From Maratus speciosus (lineage: Eukaryota > Arthropoda > Arachnida > Araneae > Salticidae): 64,000 nt of DNA. The stretch spans positions 17,067,936-17,131,935 of the forward strand of contig OZ010787.1 in NCBI GenBank assembly GCA_963932465.1, in the 5' to 3' direction. The position numbers and the translations under genes are program-made. Position 1 is the stretch's first letter; each line of letters starts with the position of its first letter. Below the pieces are notes generated by a model, which saw only the letters and a list, made by a program, of their open reading frames with translations, had not been told where the DNA came from and searched no databases. Positions 1-10,684 of the stretch are shown here, piece by piece.

Positions 1-411
1 ATTGTCATTGCTCTAAAATAAAAAGTTTTAGTCGCAAAAAAAAACAAAAAACAACTGTCTGCCATAAGTCTTGAGCATAATCTAGTGAATATGGATTCCA
101 AATTTCATCAAAATCGGTCAGGTAGATTCTGAGAAAACAGGTTTTAAAGCTTGCATATTTCTCATAGGATTGCAACCTGTCTTGTCTTCCTTTAATAAAG
201 CATCAATTTAAATTAAAAGCTCCTTTAAGGAGAATTATCAATGTGAGTATTGAATGTTGGAATATTTCCTATCTTCTTGCAGTAGAATATTTAGCTGAGT
301 ATACTTTTTAGTGACCCATCTTTATAAAGATAACCAATTAACATTTTTTTGGGTGTAATTTTTAAAAACTTGCTGGCATATTTAGGAAAACTCGGTGCAG
401 TATTTTAAGAC

Positions 412-540
412 TTGGTCCCCCAAAGTCCCCCTTTTTAATATAAATGGTCCCCCAAAGACCCCTTTTTTAATATAAATGGTCCCCAAAAGTCCCCTTTTAA
501 AATAAAAATGGTCCCCTTTTCCCCTTTTAGGAGACTAAAA
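412..540. repeat. Short minisatellite, about 29-31 bp unit
   Basis: About four degenerate copies of a unit with a GGTCCCC block, a run of A, a CCCCTTTT block and an AT-rich spacer. Just right of the array, around 550-560, lies GGGAGCCCTG, which reads CAGGGCTCCC on the minus strand and resembles a hAT-type terminus. I could not find a matching left end, so the array may be the core of a truncated element. Confidence 0.6.
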
Positions 541-739
541 TGTGTTGGGAGCCCTGCATATATTGTATCTAAAATTCGCATAAAATAGCACAAAAAAAAC
601 TTAAATTTGCATAAATTTAAATATGCAAATCTCTCAAAACCTGGACCATCTAGTGATAAACAGAAAGCATATTCGGAATCAGCGCCCAAAAACTGATCTA
701 GAATAAACTAATTTTAGTTCTAGGACAAAACCACTGTTG

Positions 740-803
740 TTCAGTGTTATAGGTTTGTCTGATAGCCAAAGAATAATATATTGTAATTTTCAAGCTTGCT
801 AAA
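740..803 (+). repeat. Lone partial monomer of the 174-185 bp tandem repeat
   Basis: This matches the second half of the monomers tandemly repeated at 15645-16310; GTCTGATAGCCAAAGA and a TTCAAGCTTGCTAAA-like tail are shared. It stops exactly where the next repeat begins at 804. It is either a remnant of a larger array or one monomer that served as an insertion site. Confidence 0.6.
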
Positions 804-1460
804 GGGTCATTCCATGTCAAATCAACCACAAAAGTAGGAAAAAAACACCCACCATCAGATTTTTATGAAACTTGGTATACTTCTTTTCTTTGTGGTTATA
901 AGCAGCTCCATAATATTGTTTTTCTCTATTTCAATATTTTTTTATTTTGTAGTCTTTCAAAATTTTGTGATTTTGTATCATTTGTCTTTTCTGAGACGTT
1001 CAGAATAAACTGTTATTTTTTATTTTAAAAAATTGTTTCTCTATAACTAATGTTGTAATCTTTTTGGAATTTTTTATATAAAATGTCTAAACATTAAAAA
1101 TGTAAGGAAAAAATATTCAGTCTAAATTTATATTAAGCGATTTAAATAAAAAATAGCAAATTTGCAATTTAGAAATTTTTTTTGTCAAAAGATTGTCAGA
1201 ATTTTGAATTTTCAACATGAGGGTCAAAATTAAATTCATGATTTCTTTTTTAAAAACGATCATAAATATGTACTCTAACTTACCCAATAAAAAAATTGTC
1301 ACACTTTGGGGGGGGGGGGTTCCCCCTATTTGAAAAAAATACTATTGTGAGACAATTTTTTTAATTTACCTCACTTAAAAAATGACATTTCATGAGTCAT
1401 TTTTTCAAAATGATCACAAAAGCATCTTTTTTTTTTTGTACCCAATAACAAATGTATGGC
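804..1460 (+). mobile_element. Left end of GGGTCATTCC-family element, first copy
   Basis: It begins GGGTCATTCCATGTCAAATC, the same terminus that bounds the large element at 31460-45236. The first roughly 600 bp also match, on the opposite strand, the stretch at 15040-15615, including the blocks around CACCCACC, ATTTTGTGATTTTG, TCAACATGAGGGTC and TGTGAGACAA. The right end was not identified. A G homopolymer interrupts it near 1308-1318. The superfamily is unknown to me. Confidence 0.6.
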
Positions 1461-1465
1461 TTAAT

Positions 1466-1804
1466 TAGTGTTGACTCTAGAAAAAAAGGGCCACCGAGCA
1501 GGAATTTTTCAAAAAGGGGACACTATTCTAAAAAAGGGTACATTTTTTCAAAAAGGGAACACTATTCTAAAAAAAGAGCACACTTGTACTTTGTTCACAA
1601 AAAATATTTTGAACTGGTTTCATTTAGAGTCCCCAGAATTTGTGATATTTTCCCGGGATCAATTGAATTGCCACGGGTCGCATAGGAAGTGTTAAAAAGG
1701 CAGCCAGCCGCATCGGAAGGATTTAAGAGCCGCCGGGCACAAAATAGAAATAAAAAGGGCTGCCAGGCACTGCGCCCTGCTAAAGCAGCTTAGAGTCAAC
1801 ACTA
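1466..1804. mobile_element. 339-bp TIR element with 6-bp target duplication
   Basis: The 14-bp terminal inverted repeats are TAGTGTTGACTCTA at the left and its reverse complement at the right. CTTAAT directly flanks both ends (1460-1465 and 1805-1810). The interior holds two copies of a roughly 38-bp unit built on CAAAAAGGGRACACTATTC and a GC-richer right half. There is no coding capacity. It lies in the region next to the GGGTCATTCC-family end. Confidence 0.75.
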
Positions 1805-1810
1805 CTTAAT

Positions 1811-2778
1811 ATTTCCATAATGAAGCAAATTTTTTTGCTATATATAAATAAAACTCTTGCACCATTGATTACACTTCCAGAAATCAAATAGCGTTTTTTT
1901 GCTCAATATTTAGTTTGCCAAATAACTGTATTTGGCTCCCCTTTTTATATAAGGAACTATTTTATTTTTTAATGAAATTTAGAGAGAAAATTATTGTTTG
2001 GATAAAAAAATGTTATTTTTTCTGACATTTACCTTATGACACTACCACATTTTTTCTTTACCTATATGCTTTGCAATTAATAATTACTTATTCAGTAAAA
2101 TATCTTTTGTATCATTAGTTGAAAGAAAATACTGGGCAGAACATATTTTAGGGAGAGAAGATTTTGAAATTTAGTTCCCAAATATGATTTTTATTTTTAA
2201 AGATTAAATTCAATTTTTTGTTTTCATAAAAATTGTCTGGGTCTACAAGAGGATTGCTTAAAAGAAAATCTTATCTTCATTCAACTGGAACATCTTTACA
2301 CCCAATGTCGCAGTTAACTCTGAGAAATTTTTTTTTTCAAAAAAAGTTGTTTTTCTACCTTATTTCAATGCCCTTGGGTGCAATTTTAGAGGTACCGACA
2401 AACCAAAAATATGTTCTTAAAGCTGAAACCTTCTTCTAATAAATCGATGGTGTAATCGGTTTTAAAAAATATAAATTTTAACCCTCTCAAATATGTCAGC
2501 AAACTAAGGTTATTTCGCGCTTCATGGAGACAATACTCTTTCTTTGCTAAAAGTAACTAACGGTCCGTATTTTAACACAATCTTTTTAAAGTATCTCAAT
2601 AGACCAGATTTACATCACCTTAAAAAATTTTGAAACATTCCAAAAGAAATATTTTTTACAAAATAAAATGTGTGAAAATTTCAACAAAATCAGTAAAAAC
2701 CTGACTGTTTCGCTCGCTTTTGGTATGCATAGACTACAAAAATCAAATTACGCAGAAAATAAAATACAAAATAGCATA
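1811..2778. other. Noncoding AT-rich stretch, nothing recognised
   Basis: AT-rich sequence without a supported gene. The 68-codon open frame at 2233-2439 has no recognisable domain and no codon structure distinguishing it from chance. It may be the remainder of the element that starts at 804. Confidence 0.5.
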
Positions 2779-2944
2779 TACAGTGCGTCCGAAAAGTTTA
2801 TAGACAACCATTTTTTTTTTTTGATTTAAGAGCTAACTAAACGAGTAAAAGACTAAATAAATTATGAAAATATATAATGATGAAATAAAAATAATAAAAT
2901 ACTCAAGTTTTAAATATTAATGATGTGAATTATCACATTGCTAC

Positions 2945-3175
2945 AAAGCGTAAACCAACTTAGTGGAAAATGTCCAAGCCGGGAATCGAACCCGGGTCCC
3001 TGGAATAGATCTCCAGTGCTCTACCACTAAACCACAAGGACGATGTCCAGCCTGGCATTTCTCACTTATATGAGTCGGTAAGGCTGCTACTGCAGCACAA
3101 GATGGAGAAGTCTTCATGAGCACACATTCTAGCGGCGTAACATGAGACGCAAATAAACCCAGCATTGATGAATAT
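2945..3175 (-). repeat. tRNA-bearing dispersed repeat, copy 1
   Basis: On the minus strand it reads: a 5' module of about 125 bp (with CCATCTTGTGCTGC and GCCAGGCTGG), a tRNA-like block, then CACTAAGTTGGT. The same order is found at 41600-41850 and 41930-42160. The similarity extends well beyond the tRNA on both sides, so this is a compound repeat (SINE-like or a tRNA-carrying transposon), not a plain tRNA gene. It ends 4 bp from a large palindrome. Confidence 0.75.
2972..3041 (-). tRNA. tRNA-like sequence inside the dispersed repeat (probable pseudo-tRNA)
   Basis: Seventy bases fold as a cloverleaf. The acceptor pairs GTCCTTG with CTTGGAC with two mismatches. A D-arm, a 5-bp anticodon stem CTGGA/TCCAG and a perfect T-arm (CCGGG, loop TTCGATT, CCCGG) follow. 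The 7-base anticodon loop GATCTAT gives a formal TCT anticodon but lacks U33. A TTTT stretch follows within a few bases, as expected for an RNA polymerase III terminator. Function as a translating tRNA is doubtful. Confidence 0.45.
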
Positions 3176-3179
3176 ACAA

Positions 3180-3304
3180 TTTTAATTAATTTTTCAACTA
3201 CATTTCAGCAGTGAAATTACGCTTGAAATAAGCGTAATTTAAGCGTAACGCTTAATTTCAAGCGTAATTTCACTGCTGAAATGTAGTTGAAAAATTAATT
3301 AAAA
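3180..3304. repeat. Near-perfect 125-bp palindrome (hairpin)
   Basis: Two 50-bp arms (3180-3229 and 3255-3304) are exact reverse complements around a 25-base centre. With a 1-nt bulge, six more base pairs form inside the centre (AAGCGT/ACGCTT). It sits between the tRNA-bearing repeat and the hAT-like element. The lack of arm divergence implies recent formation or arm-to-arm correction. Confidence 0.9.
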
Positions 3305-3572
3305 CTCAAGTTTTAGCTAGTGAACTGGAGCGGAAAAATTTTTGATGCTCCAGCTCCGCTCCCAGATAAAATACTGTGGCTCCAACTCAGCTCTGACTTC
3401 ACGCTTTTGAGTTGCAGATTTTAATTTACACAGTTAATTTTTTGCTCACAAATTCTTAATTTACCTTCATTAAAGATCTGACATTTTTATTCTCATCAAA
3501 CTTGAAATGCTTGTTAAAAAAATGACATCTTTTAGCTTTTACTTTAAAAAAAGGAAGTTTGGTGGAATTTTA

Positions 3573-4423
3573 AGACTTGCCAACTGCTACAAAAAAAATC
3601 GTCGTTTCTATGATCTGGAACTAAAAACTAAGATTTTCTGCAGAACACATACACACGGTGAAAAAAATCAATTTCATCAATCGTTTGTAGAAGAAAAACG
3701 CCCATTTTGTCAAAGGATCGCAAAAAAAAAATGCAAATTACATCAAAGGATTGCAGGAAAAATACGAATCTCGTCAAAGAATCGCTGAAAAAACGCGAAT
3801 TTTGTAAAAGAATTGGGAGGGGGGGGGGGGGGACACATTGTTCCAAAGGATCACAAAAAACCTGCAAATTTTGTCAAAGGATCGTGGAATGAACGTGAAT
3901 TTCACCAGAGGATCGCGAAAAAAGAATGCAAATTTGTCAAAGGATCACTGAAAAAACATGAATTTCGTCAAAGAATCGCAGAAATAAACTAATTTCCCCA
4001 AAGCATCGCAGAAAAAGCATGACTTTTTGTGAAAGGGCTGAAAGAAAAAATGCATAATCAGCCCATGAAGAAATCCCCCACCCTCCCACTGCTGTAACCT
4101 TTCAGAATTTTTTTTTTGTTGTGAATTTCTGATTTTTTTTCTTTTTTACTCAGAATCACAGTTAGCTCTGTGCTCTCATCAGGAAACATCACACACACAC
4201 AAAAATCTATGCTTATTATACATATGGTTTTTAATCTGAAAAAATATACAGGACTAACTTTTAAAAAATCAGGTTAAACCAACCTGCAGGAATCTAAACT
4301 TGGTCCGAACTGAAAGCAGTCAGTTAACCCGATTTGCTGGGTAAAAAAAACAACCAACCAACCTCTAGATTAATTTGAATTTTGGATGCTACTATTTCTC
4401 ATTTTCAAAGGTTGGCAGGTCTG
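3573..4423. mobile_element. Minisatellite-cored TIR element, copy 1
   Basis: The left end is AGACTTGCCAAC; the reverse complement of the right end is CAGACCTGCCAAC. TTTTA flanks both sides (3568-3572, 4424-4428), a 5-bp target duplication. Near the left end are GCTAC and an AAAAATCGT-like block, and near the right end ATTTCTCATTTTCAAAGG; both recur in the copy at 25324-26881. The core is the tandem array at 3655-4060. There is no coding capacity. Confidence 0.8.
3655..4060. repeat. Degenerate minisatellite, roughly 31-33 bp unit
   Basis: About a dozen degenerate units follow the pattern GAATTTCGTCAAAGGATCGC then an A-rich tract. A long G homopolymer interrupts it near 3818-3832. Open frames crossing it on either strand are Phe/Lys-rich repeats of translated satellite, not genes. 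It is the same superfamily as the arrays at 19330, 25960 and 42427. Confidence 0.8.
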
Positions 4424-5449
4424 TTTTAAACACAAAAATCTTAAATTTCTTCTACACTTTTCAAACAACCAAAATTGTACAACACACATGTAAACAACAG
4501 GTGGACATATTTGTTTTCAAATAGTGTTGCCACTTAGCTCAAGTAGAAAGTAGAAGTGAAGTAGTGTTACCATGTTTTTGAGGTTTCTTTCTCTAATAAA
4601 AAAAAAAAAAGCCTTAAAAAATGATATAATTAAAATACTGAATAATGGTTTAATATATCTTAAACCGGGAAATTTAGAAGACTGGGGGGAAAAAAAAAAA
4701 AAAAAAAAAGAATTAAAAGAATATTAAACTAAAGGAGCTCTAGAACAGGGAAATTTTAGAGCTCCAGCTCCGGTTCTAGCTCCAGGAAAACACAGCTCTG
4801 GAGCACTTCGGCTCCAGGTTCCAGCTCCAAACCTCTGCTTTTAGCAGTCATAGATTTAATATAAAAAATTAAAAACATAAAAATGCTGCCCCTAAAATAT
4901 ATAGATTACATATTCCAAGGTCATGCACTTGTGGCGCAATATTTTCTTGAGATAGTCTAATCTGTCTTTCTGTTTCCAACTGATTGCAAAGATGTCACAC
5001 AATGTGCAGTTTTCCAAAAAGGCAAATTTTAGAAATCTATCATTTAATAATATATTAAATTTAAAAATCAAAAAACCCGACTGTGTAAAAAGCGAACTAA
5101 TTATTTCTCATCAATATGAAACTATTTTTTATATTACTTACCCTTTTTTTATTTACTTGTATTGATGACTTTTAAGTTGTGTTTAATTATTAGTTCCTAT
5201 CTACAAACACTCTTTTGATGAGGCCTATAGATGTCTATTATGAAGGTTAGAGTTGCAGTAAAGGTAGCGATCCAAAGTACACAACTTTCAGGTTGTGTAA
5301 TATTTAAACAGAGCTTCTGACTACAAAATGGTCAATGAAACATTGTCTTCATTTTGAAAGACCTATCCAATGATATGCCACACAATATGGTGCGTAATTT
5401 TTTTTTTTTCGTCTCTACCGCCATTTTGTATTTATAAAACAAAACCTAT

Positions 5450-6523
5450 CCTATAACCATCGGATGGTTAAGACGAATCGATAGAGACCTCATTCATAAA
5501 AATTCATCCTGCCATTGGGATGTTTCGAGGGTATAAAGAAATCCACATACACAGATACGCGTGAAACACACAACCCTTCTTTTCAGCCGGGTAAAAAAAG
5601 GGCTTGTGGATGGAAAGTTGTAGACATTTGAAGAAAAATTGGATGCAGCAGGGTTGGTATTTACCGAATTCTGTCAAAAGGTGACAATCTGAAGCAAAAT
5701 ATCCCATTCTAGACGACCAAAGAAAACAACTAAATGATAAGACAGAAATTTTGACATTAATTTCAACCCCAAAACCTGTGTGTACGGTTAGTTTCTATAG
5801 AAGTAAACATTTCAGTACCAATATCCACAGTCCATCGACGGCTGCTAGCAAGTACATTTCTTGATTTTCACAAAATGCATCATTTGCCAAAGTTTACAAA
5901 ATGAAATAAAGACTCTCGTTTTCAGTGGATCCGAAATCACAGGAATTGGTCAGATGAATGGTTGAGTGTTCTTGTCAGTGAGGAAAAGAAATGAAATTTA
6001 GATGTTCTCGATGGTTGGCCATATATACATAAACTTTTTTTAGTAGACAACAAGGAGAGGGTTCACTCATGGTGTGGGCAGCATTTTCTTACAGTGGAAC
6101 AACCCATATTGCCTTTTTGAAAGGTCTGATGTTCTGAAGATTACCAGAAATGGCTTGAAGTACAGTTACTTCCGTTTGGAAAGCTGCTAGGGATGGGGGG
6201 GGGGGGGGGCAAATGAATGTACCAGCAAGACCATTGTTCCATTCTTGTGTCCAACTCTAGAATGCAGTGGTTTAGACAAAACCAAGTAACTGTTATGGAC
6301 TGACCAGCCCTTAGTCTTGACATGAACCCAATAGAGAACCTCTGGGGAAGATTAGTTAGACTTATATATTAAACGGCGTCAATTTGCAACTGTTCAAGAT
6401 ATAAAGCTACAATTTGAACAAAGTTGATTTTCTTTAAAGTCAGAACTTCTTCAAACTCTTGTTTTGAGTATGCCTGATCGAGTTTTCGAAGTGATTAGAA
6501 CAAATGACTTAAACATTTGAATG
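5450..6523 (+). pseudogene. Tc1-family transposase pseudogene
   Basis: The DDE-type transposase would cut and paste the surrounding element at TA. Recognisable fragments in order are WLRR-I near 5468, MVWAAFSYSGTTHIAFLKG near 6069-6125 (family motif MVWAAFSYxG), QQDHCS near 6226, and LDMNPIENLWGRLV near 6317-6353 (the conserved region before the last acidic catalytic residue). These lie in different frames with several stops, and a G homopolymer (6196-6210) expands within the coding region. The N-terminal DNA-binding domain is hard to trace. The protein is dead. Confidence 0.8.
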
Positions 6524-7169
6524 TTAAAAGAAAAAAAAAATGACTTGTCTATAAACTTTTGGGACAGTCAAATTTAACTTTTAATTTTTCTCAAAAAGTC
6601 TACGGTTGTGTAATATTATTTGTGTATATTATTATTATTGTCTTGCTTTTATTTATAAATTCTTTTGAAATTGTTAATCTTTTTGAATTGGAAAATTAAA
6701 ACAAACCATTGTCTATAAACTTTAGGGACATACTGTACAGTAGAGTGTCAAATATGTAACCCTAAAATCCGCACGTCATCACAGACCTAAACAATGAAAC
6801 TTTCAGTTCAGATGTAGGGGCAAAATTACAGAACTTTTTAGTTTTATATCATTCCGTATGTATTTTAATAAGTAATTCTCGATAATATGATTGAACTTGT
6901 GTTTTTTCATGAAGGAAGTATAAATTTATTTCTGAAAAGAAATATATTGCTGATACCTCTGGTAATCACAATCTTTTTACCAAATATATTAATGTTTTAA
7001 ATAAGCTTTTTACATTATTAAGACTGGCTAAACCTGAAATAAAATTTCCTTACTTTATGATTTTGATGTGAATTAAGAGTACCTTCATGAGGAAAGTTTC
7101 ATAGAATAATTCAAGGAAAATGTATCTCATCTTTATTATACATTATTTACTTAACTATAAGATAATCAT

Positions 7170-7364
7170 AATACACCAGTCTTCAATTACATTTAATAAA
7201 ATCTCTGAAACCCTGTTTTAAATATCATAAAAGGTGCTTAAAATATGAAATATATATTTCGGTCCTTCCTGGACCATTTTCAATTACTGATTCAGACTCT
7301 TTCTGCTGGGCCACTCTTTGGATCCCCCTTCCACTTCTTCCCATATTCGTATCTTTTCGTAATA
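7170..7364 (-). pseudogene. 3' tail of minus-strand Penelope-like copy
   Basis: On the minus strand this matches the end of the plus-strand copy (about 13260-13440): the last GIY-YIG-domain codons, the GAAAATGGTCCAGGAAGGACC region with the stop, an AT-rich tail, and an AAACTGGGTTTCAGAGA-like end. It is the continuation of the fragment at 11555-12330, cut off by the 4.2-kb TA element 7365-11552. Confidence 0.75.
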
Positions 7365-7536
7365 CTGTATTTTCGGGAATACCCGCCGCACCAATGAAAA
7401 TCTGTTTAAAAAAAAAAAGTTTATGATGTAAGTGCCGCACCCGAGGAGCTGATATTTGTACAATCTAAATTCCGGAATCGTTTCAACCATGGCTTTTCCA
7501 GATTTTAGAGGTATTGAAATATCATACAGAGACACT

Positions 7537-8420
7537 TAGAGGTCTGCACGGGCCGAAATTTCCAGGCCCGGCCCGAAAATTCTAAGTCGGCACTCCCCGA
7601 TTCGCAGAAAAAATTCAGAACGAACCAGCCCGATACAAAAATTAAAAGTTCGGTCCAGCCCGTACAAAAGAAATATTGGCCCGACCTGGTAAAAAATTTA
7701 AAAGTTCGACCCGGCCCTAGACTGGCTCGGAAAAAAGTTAAAATCTCAGCTCGGCCCGAGTGAATTTCTACAAAACATTGATGAAGTGCTGCAGGCTGTG
7801 GTATTTATTTTTTTAATGAATCTCTATTTCTTGTATGTAAATGTTTCAGTTATCATTACTATTATTAATCCAAATTCTATGTATTAAAGTGTTTTAAAAA
7901 TCTGAAAAATGTTATACAGTAAAATCTGCTAAGACGGAATTGTATAAAAAAGAAAAAAAAAAGCGTTATAGACAAGATCCTCAACACGTTGTTCAGTTTA
8001 AAACAGGATTCCGTCATAGGCAGGTTCTTTTCACTCGTTTTACTATATTTTAATTTAGCTATATTTTAATAAGCGTATGAAATCTACTACTCTTTAAAAA
8101 TAATAAATTTTTAATGTTTAATTGTAGAATAATGGCGATTTAAAAATGTATGCATTTTTTGCAAACATTTTTGGTCCAGGCCTAATTTTACTGACCTTTG
8201 AACGGACCAGGCCACGACGAGACAATGATTTTCATATGGGCTTTGTCAAAACTAGGACTGAAAATTTTGGATCGTGAAGACTAGGAATGAAACCAGTCCC
8301 GGCTCTGTACAGAAAAAATAAGTTAGGTCCGGCCCGATCTTTCAGGAAAAAAAGTAAGGCCTTATCCCGGCACGGACAGAACCTTCAGAAAAGAGTATGG
8401 CCCGGCCCGTGCAGATCTCA
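7537..8420. mobile_element. GGCCCG-rich TIR element, hAT-like
   Basis: It starts TAGAGGTCTGCACGGGCC and ends with the inverted GGCCCGTGCAGATCTCA. The subterminal regions are dense in GGCCCGG/CCGGGCC motifs (7560-7745, 8210-8415). A clear 8-bp duplication is not visible, only CACT on both sides, so the class is uncertain. Similar GGCC-rich fragments lie near 9095-9190 and 10770-10930. Confidence 0.55.
7917..8045. mobile_element. Small TA-flanked miniature element
   Basis: The left end CAGTAAAATCTGC and the right-end reverse complement TAGTAAAACGAG are similar and each is next to TA. GACGGAAT and ATTCCGTC lie inside in inverted order. It is about 130 bp, has no coding capacity, and resembles Tigger-type miniature elements. 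Confidence 0.45.
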
Positions 8421-9288
8421 CACTGCCGAAACCACTTTAGGATAACTAGAAACTCTCCTTTTTTCTTTTTTTTTTTTTTTTTGTTTAACAGTTCACCTAT
8501 TGATAACTCTTTCATTGATTCTGTTTGTGCCAGATTTTATTTATTTGCTACATACGCTTCTTTTCTTGTTCATTTTTAAAAATAATTTTGTAAGTTCTAA
8601 AAATATTTCTTGCTCAGAATTTAGACTTTCCTTTTCATCATAAGTTATGATATATATCTTCATAATAATTATCATCATATAATAAGTTTAAGGAAAGAGA
8701 AGAAAATTTACTTTGCATTAAAAAAATCTCTTTATCTCGTTACCTCTTTTTTTCTACTGCATTCAAAGTTCTTTTCAAAGAAGCAAAACTGAAACTATTA
8801 CACGTCAAGGTTATAGGGCAATGTGTCGGAGAATGTTCAGTCTTAGGAGATGGAGTGAATTTGAAATCAAGTGTGTTTATCTTTTTAGTTGAGTCAAGAG
8901 ATAACAAAATTACATGTTAGTTTTTTAGTTATAAATGCTTACTTGAGTGATTTTATTAGGTGCTTCTTTAAAAATAAAGATTATAAATATGAAAAAAAAA
9001 AAAGATAAAATAAGTATTTTTGTTGAACTCTTCGTACGAAACAATTTTTAACCATATCAGTGTAAAAACCATTGTTTTGAAGAAATTCAGTCGGGTCGGG
9101 CCGAGATTTTAAATGTTTTCTGGGCCAGGCCAAACTTTTAGCTTTTAAGCCCGGGTCATTAATTAATTTTTTGTACGGGCCAGGCTGATTTTTTCCCCCC
9201 CTATGGTTCGGCTACTTCACTCAAGGGTAAACGCCCATTTGCTAATGTTAATCCTATGGAAGATTTTTTTTTTTTTTTTTTTTAAATA

Positions 9289-9768
9289 CAGTACAGAACC
9301 ATTTATCCAGAATGCTTGGTGTCAGATGTATTCCGGATAACTGGTTTTCCCGGTTAACTGGTTGTGCATTAAAGCAGCATCCATTTGATAAGTTTTGTGG
9401 AATATGTGTGGTTGTGATGTTATTTCTGATTTTAAATTATTAGATTACTTGGATTAAAAATCAATGCAAGAAAGATCAAAAGTTAACCAGAGTTTAAAAG
9501 AAGGTAATTTATGGGAATTCCTTAGGAACAAAAATTCTCCTGTTTCCTCTGCATAAAAATTAAAACTTCTAAAATACAACTAAATATGTTTTCATTTCAA
9601 ATATTAGATGTTGTCATCAAATTATAATTGTTTCAAGCAAAGCCTATGTCAAACTGGCAGTGTATGACTCTCTTTTCTGCAAAGATTCTGAAATCAGTCT
9701 ATCAGAAATATCATTCCGGATAACTGGTTTTCCGGTTAACTGGTTTCTGGATAAATGGTTCCATACTG
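9289..9768. mobile_element. Tigger-type miniature element (480 bp)
   Basis: The left end CAGTACAGAACCATTTATCC and the right-end reverse complement CAGTATGGAACCATTTATCC agree at 17 of 20 positions. Subterminal CCGGATAACTGG / CCGGTTAACTGG blocks follow. TA flanks both ends. The interior is noncoding. CAGTA-AACC-TTATCC termini with TA duplication are typical of pogo/Tigger derivatives. Confidence 0.8.
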
Positions 9769-9770
9769 TA

Positions 9771-10684
9771 CATGATTCGCATTTCAATATGCTTAAATGC
9801 TTTTTTTTTTCGTCGAATAGCTGAGGTCGATCTCTAAAAAGACCCTTTTTCGATTTTGTTTACAGATGTTTTTCGTAGTATACTTTGATTTTCAGAATCA
9901 GTTTCGAAAGTGAAAGTGTTGTAGTAAAAAAAAAAGAAAAAAAAAAACCTTTAACACAATCGAAAAAGTAAAAATTGTTATGCATCAATTGCTTATTTAA
10001 ACATTCAGTAAAGTTTAACTTGAATGATAAAGCTTTAAAGTTTTTATTTACTTCCTATTGATGCACGTTTATTTTTCACCCTCTCTTGTTCTTGTTTACA
10101 TCCGAAACAACTGGCATTTTCATTCATGCGTATTAGCTCCTGAGGCAAGTGCCGTTGCTAAGTAACTGTCAGTAACAGTGATTTCTGGATCACGTATTTC
10201 GCCGTGAACGGCTGACTTGTGACGTCATAGTTTACAGCCAATGGCATTTAAGCTGCGTTCGTATGATCAGAGTTTTGGATGTATTCTGAGTAAGTTTGTA
10301 TTTACTGATTGGCAACAGTTTGTATGCAAAACATTGCTGTTTTAGGGAGTATAAGTATCTGGACTGATTATGGATCAATTGCTTCGTGAATTATTGTACG
10401 TTTGTATCACCTGTCATAATGTAGATGCATTGGATATTATTTAGTTTTTATATTTTGATTTGACGGCGAAGTAAAGCTGTTATAATGTACATCATCATCA
10501 TTTCATCTTGCTTCAAATAAAATGAATTTGTTTTAGAACTGGTGTCTTAAGTCTTCCACATTAACCACAGCAACTCTGTTTGGCCAATGTTTTAATTGGT
10601 CAACAAAAATGACTCTTTGTAGAGACCGATCTCAGCTATCCAATGCAAAAAAGATCATTAAAAAATAATGGAATGCGAACGACA
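9771..10684. mobile_element. TA-flanked inverted-repeat element with regulatory-like core
   Basis: The ends share TTCGCATT, a T-rich tract and then TAGCTGAGRTCGRTCTCTA in inverted orientation (left 9775-9840, right 10615-10680). TA lies at 9769-9770 and 10685-10686; the left TA is also the right target site of the Tigger-type miniature element next door. The core has no long frame but includes a perfect CRE octamer and a CCAAT pentamer. Confidence 0.55.
10220..10242. promoter_or_regulatory. CRE palindrome plus CCAAT box inside a transposon
   Basis: TGACGTCA at 10220-10227 is a perfect cAMP-response-element octamer. CCAAT follows at 10238-10242, 10 bp downstream. This spacing is common in animal promoters. 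No initiator or gene is evident, so it may be the element's internal promoter or chance. Confidence 0.25.

Larger units (their letters stand above)
3318..4837. mobile_element. hAT-like non-autonomous element (TGGAGC termini)
   Basis: The ends share TGGAGC-type inverted motifs and many CTCCAGCTCC blocks (3340-3400, 4765-4830). The flanks are GTTTTAGC (3310-3317) and CTTTTAGC (4838-4845), an 8-bp target duplication with one mismatch, as expected for hAT. It has no transposase. It is split by the minisatellite-cored element at 3573-4423. Confidence 0.7.
2781..6735 (+). mobile_element. Tc1/mariner-like transposon with nested insertions
   Basis: Related termini, CAGTGCGTCCGAAAAGTT at the left and a right end whose reverse complement is CAGTATGTCCCTAAAGTT, are each flanked by TA (2779-2780, 6736-6737). 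Both continue as TTATAGACAA, so the inverted repeat is at least 28 bp. The right half contains a decayed Tc1 transposase. The left half is inflated by a tRNA-bearing repeat, a palindrome and a hAT-like element carrying a minisatellite-cored element. The right TA is also the left TA of the next element at 6738. Confidence 0.85.
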
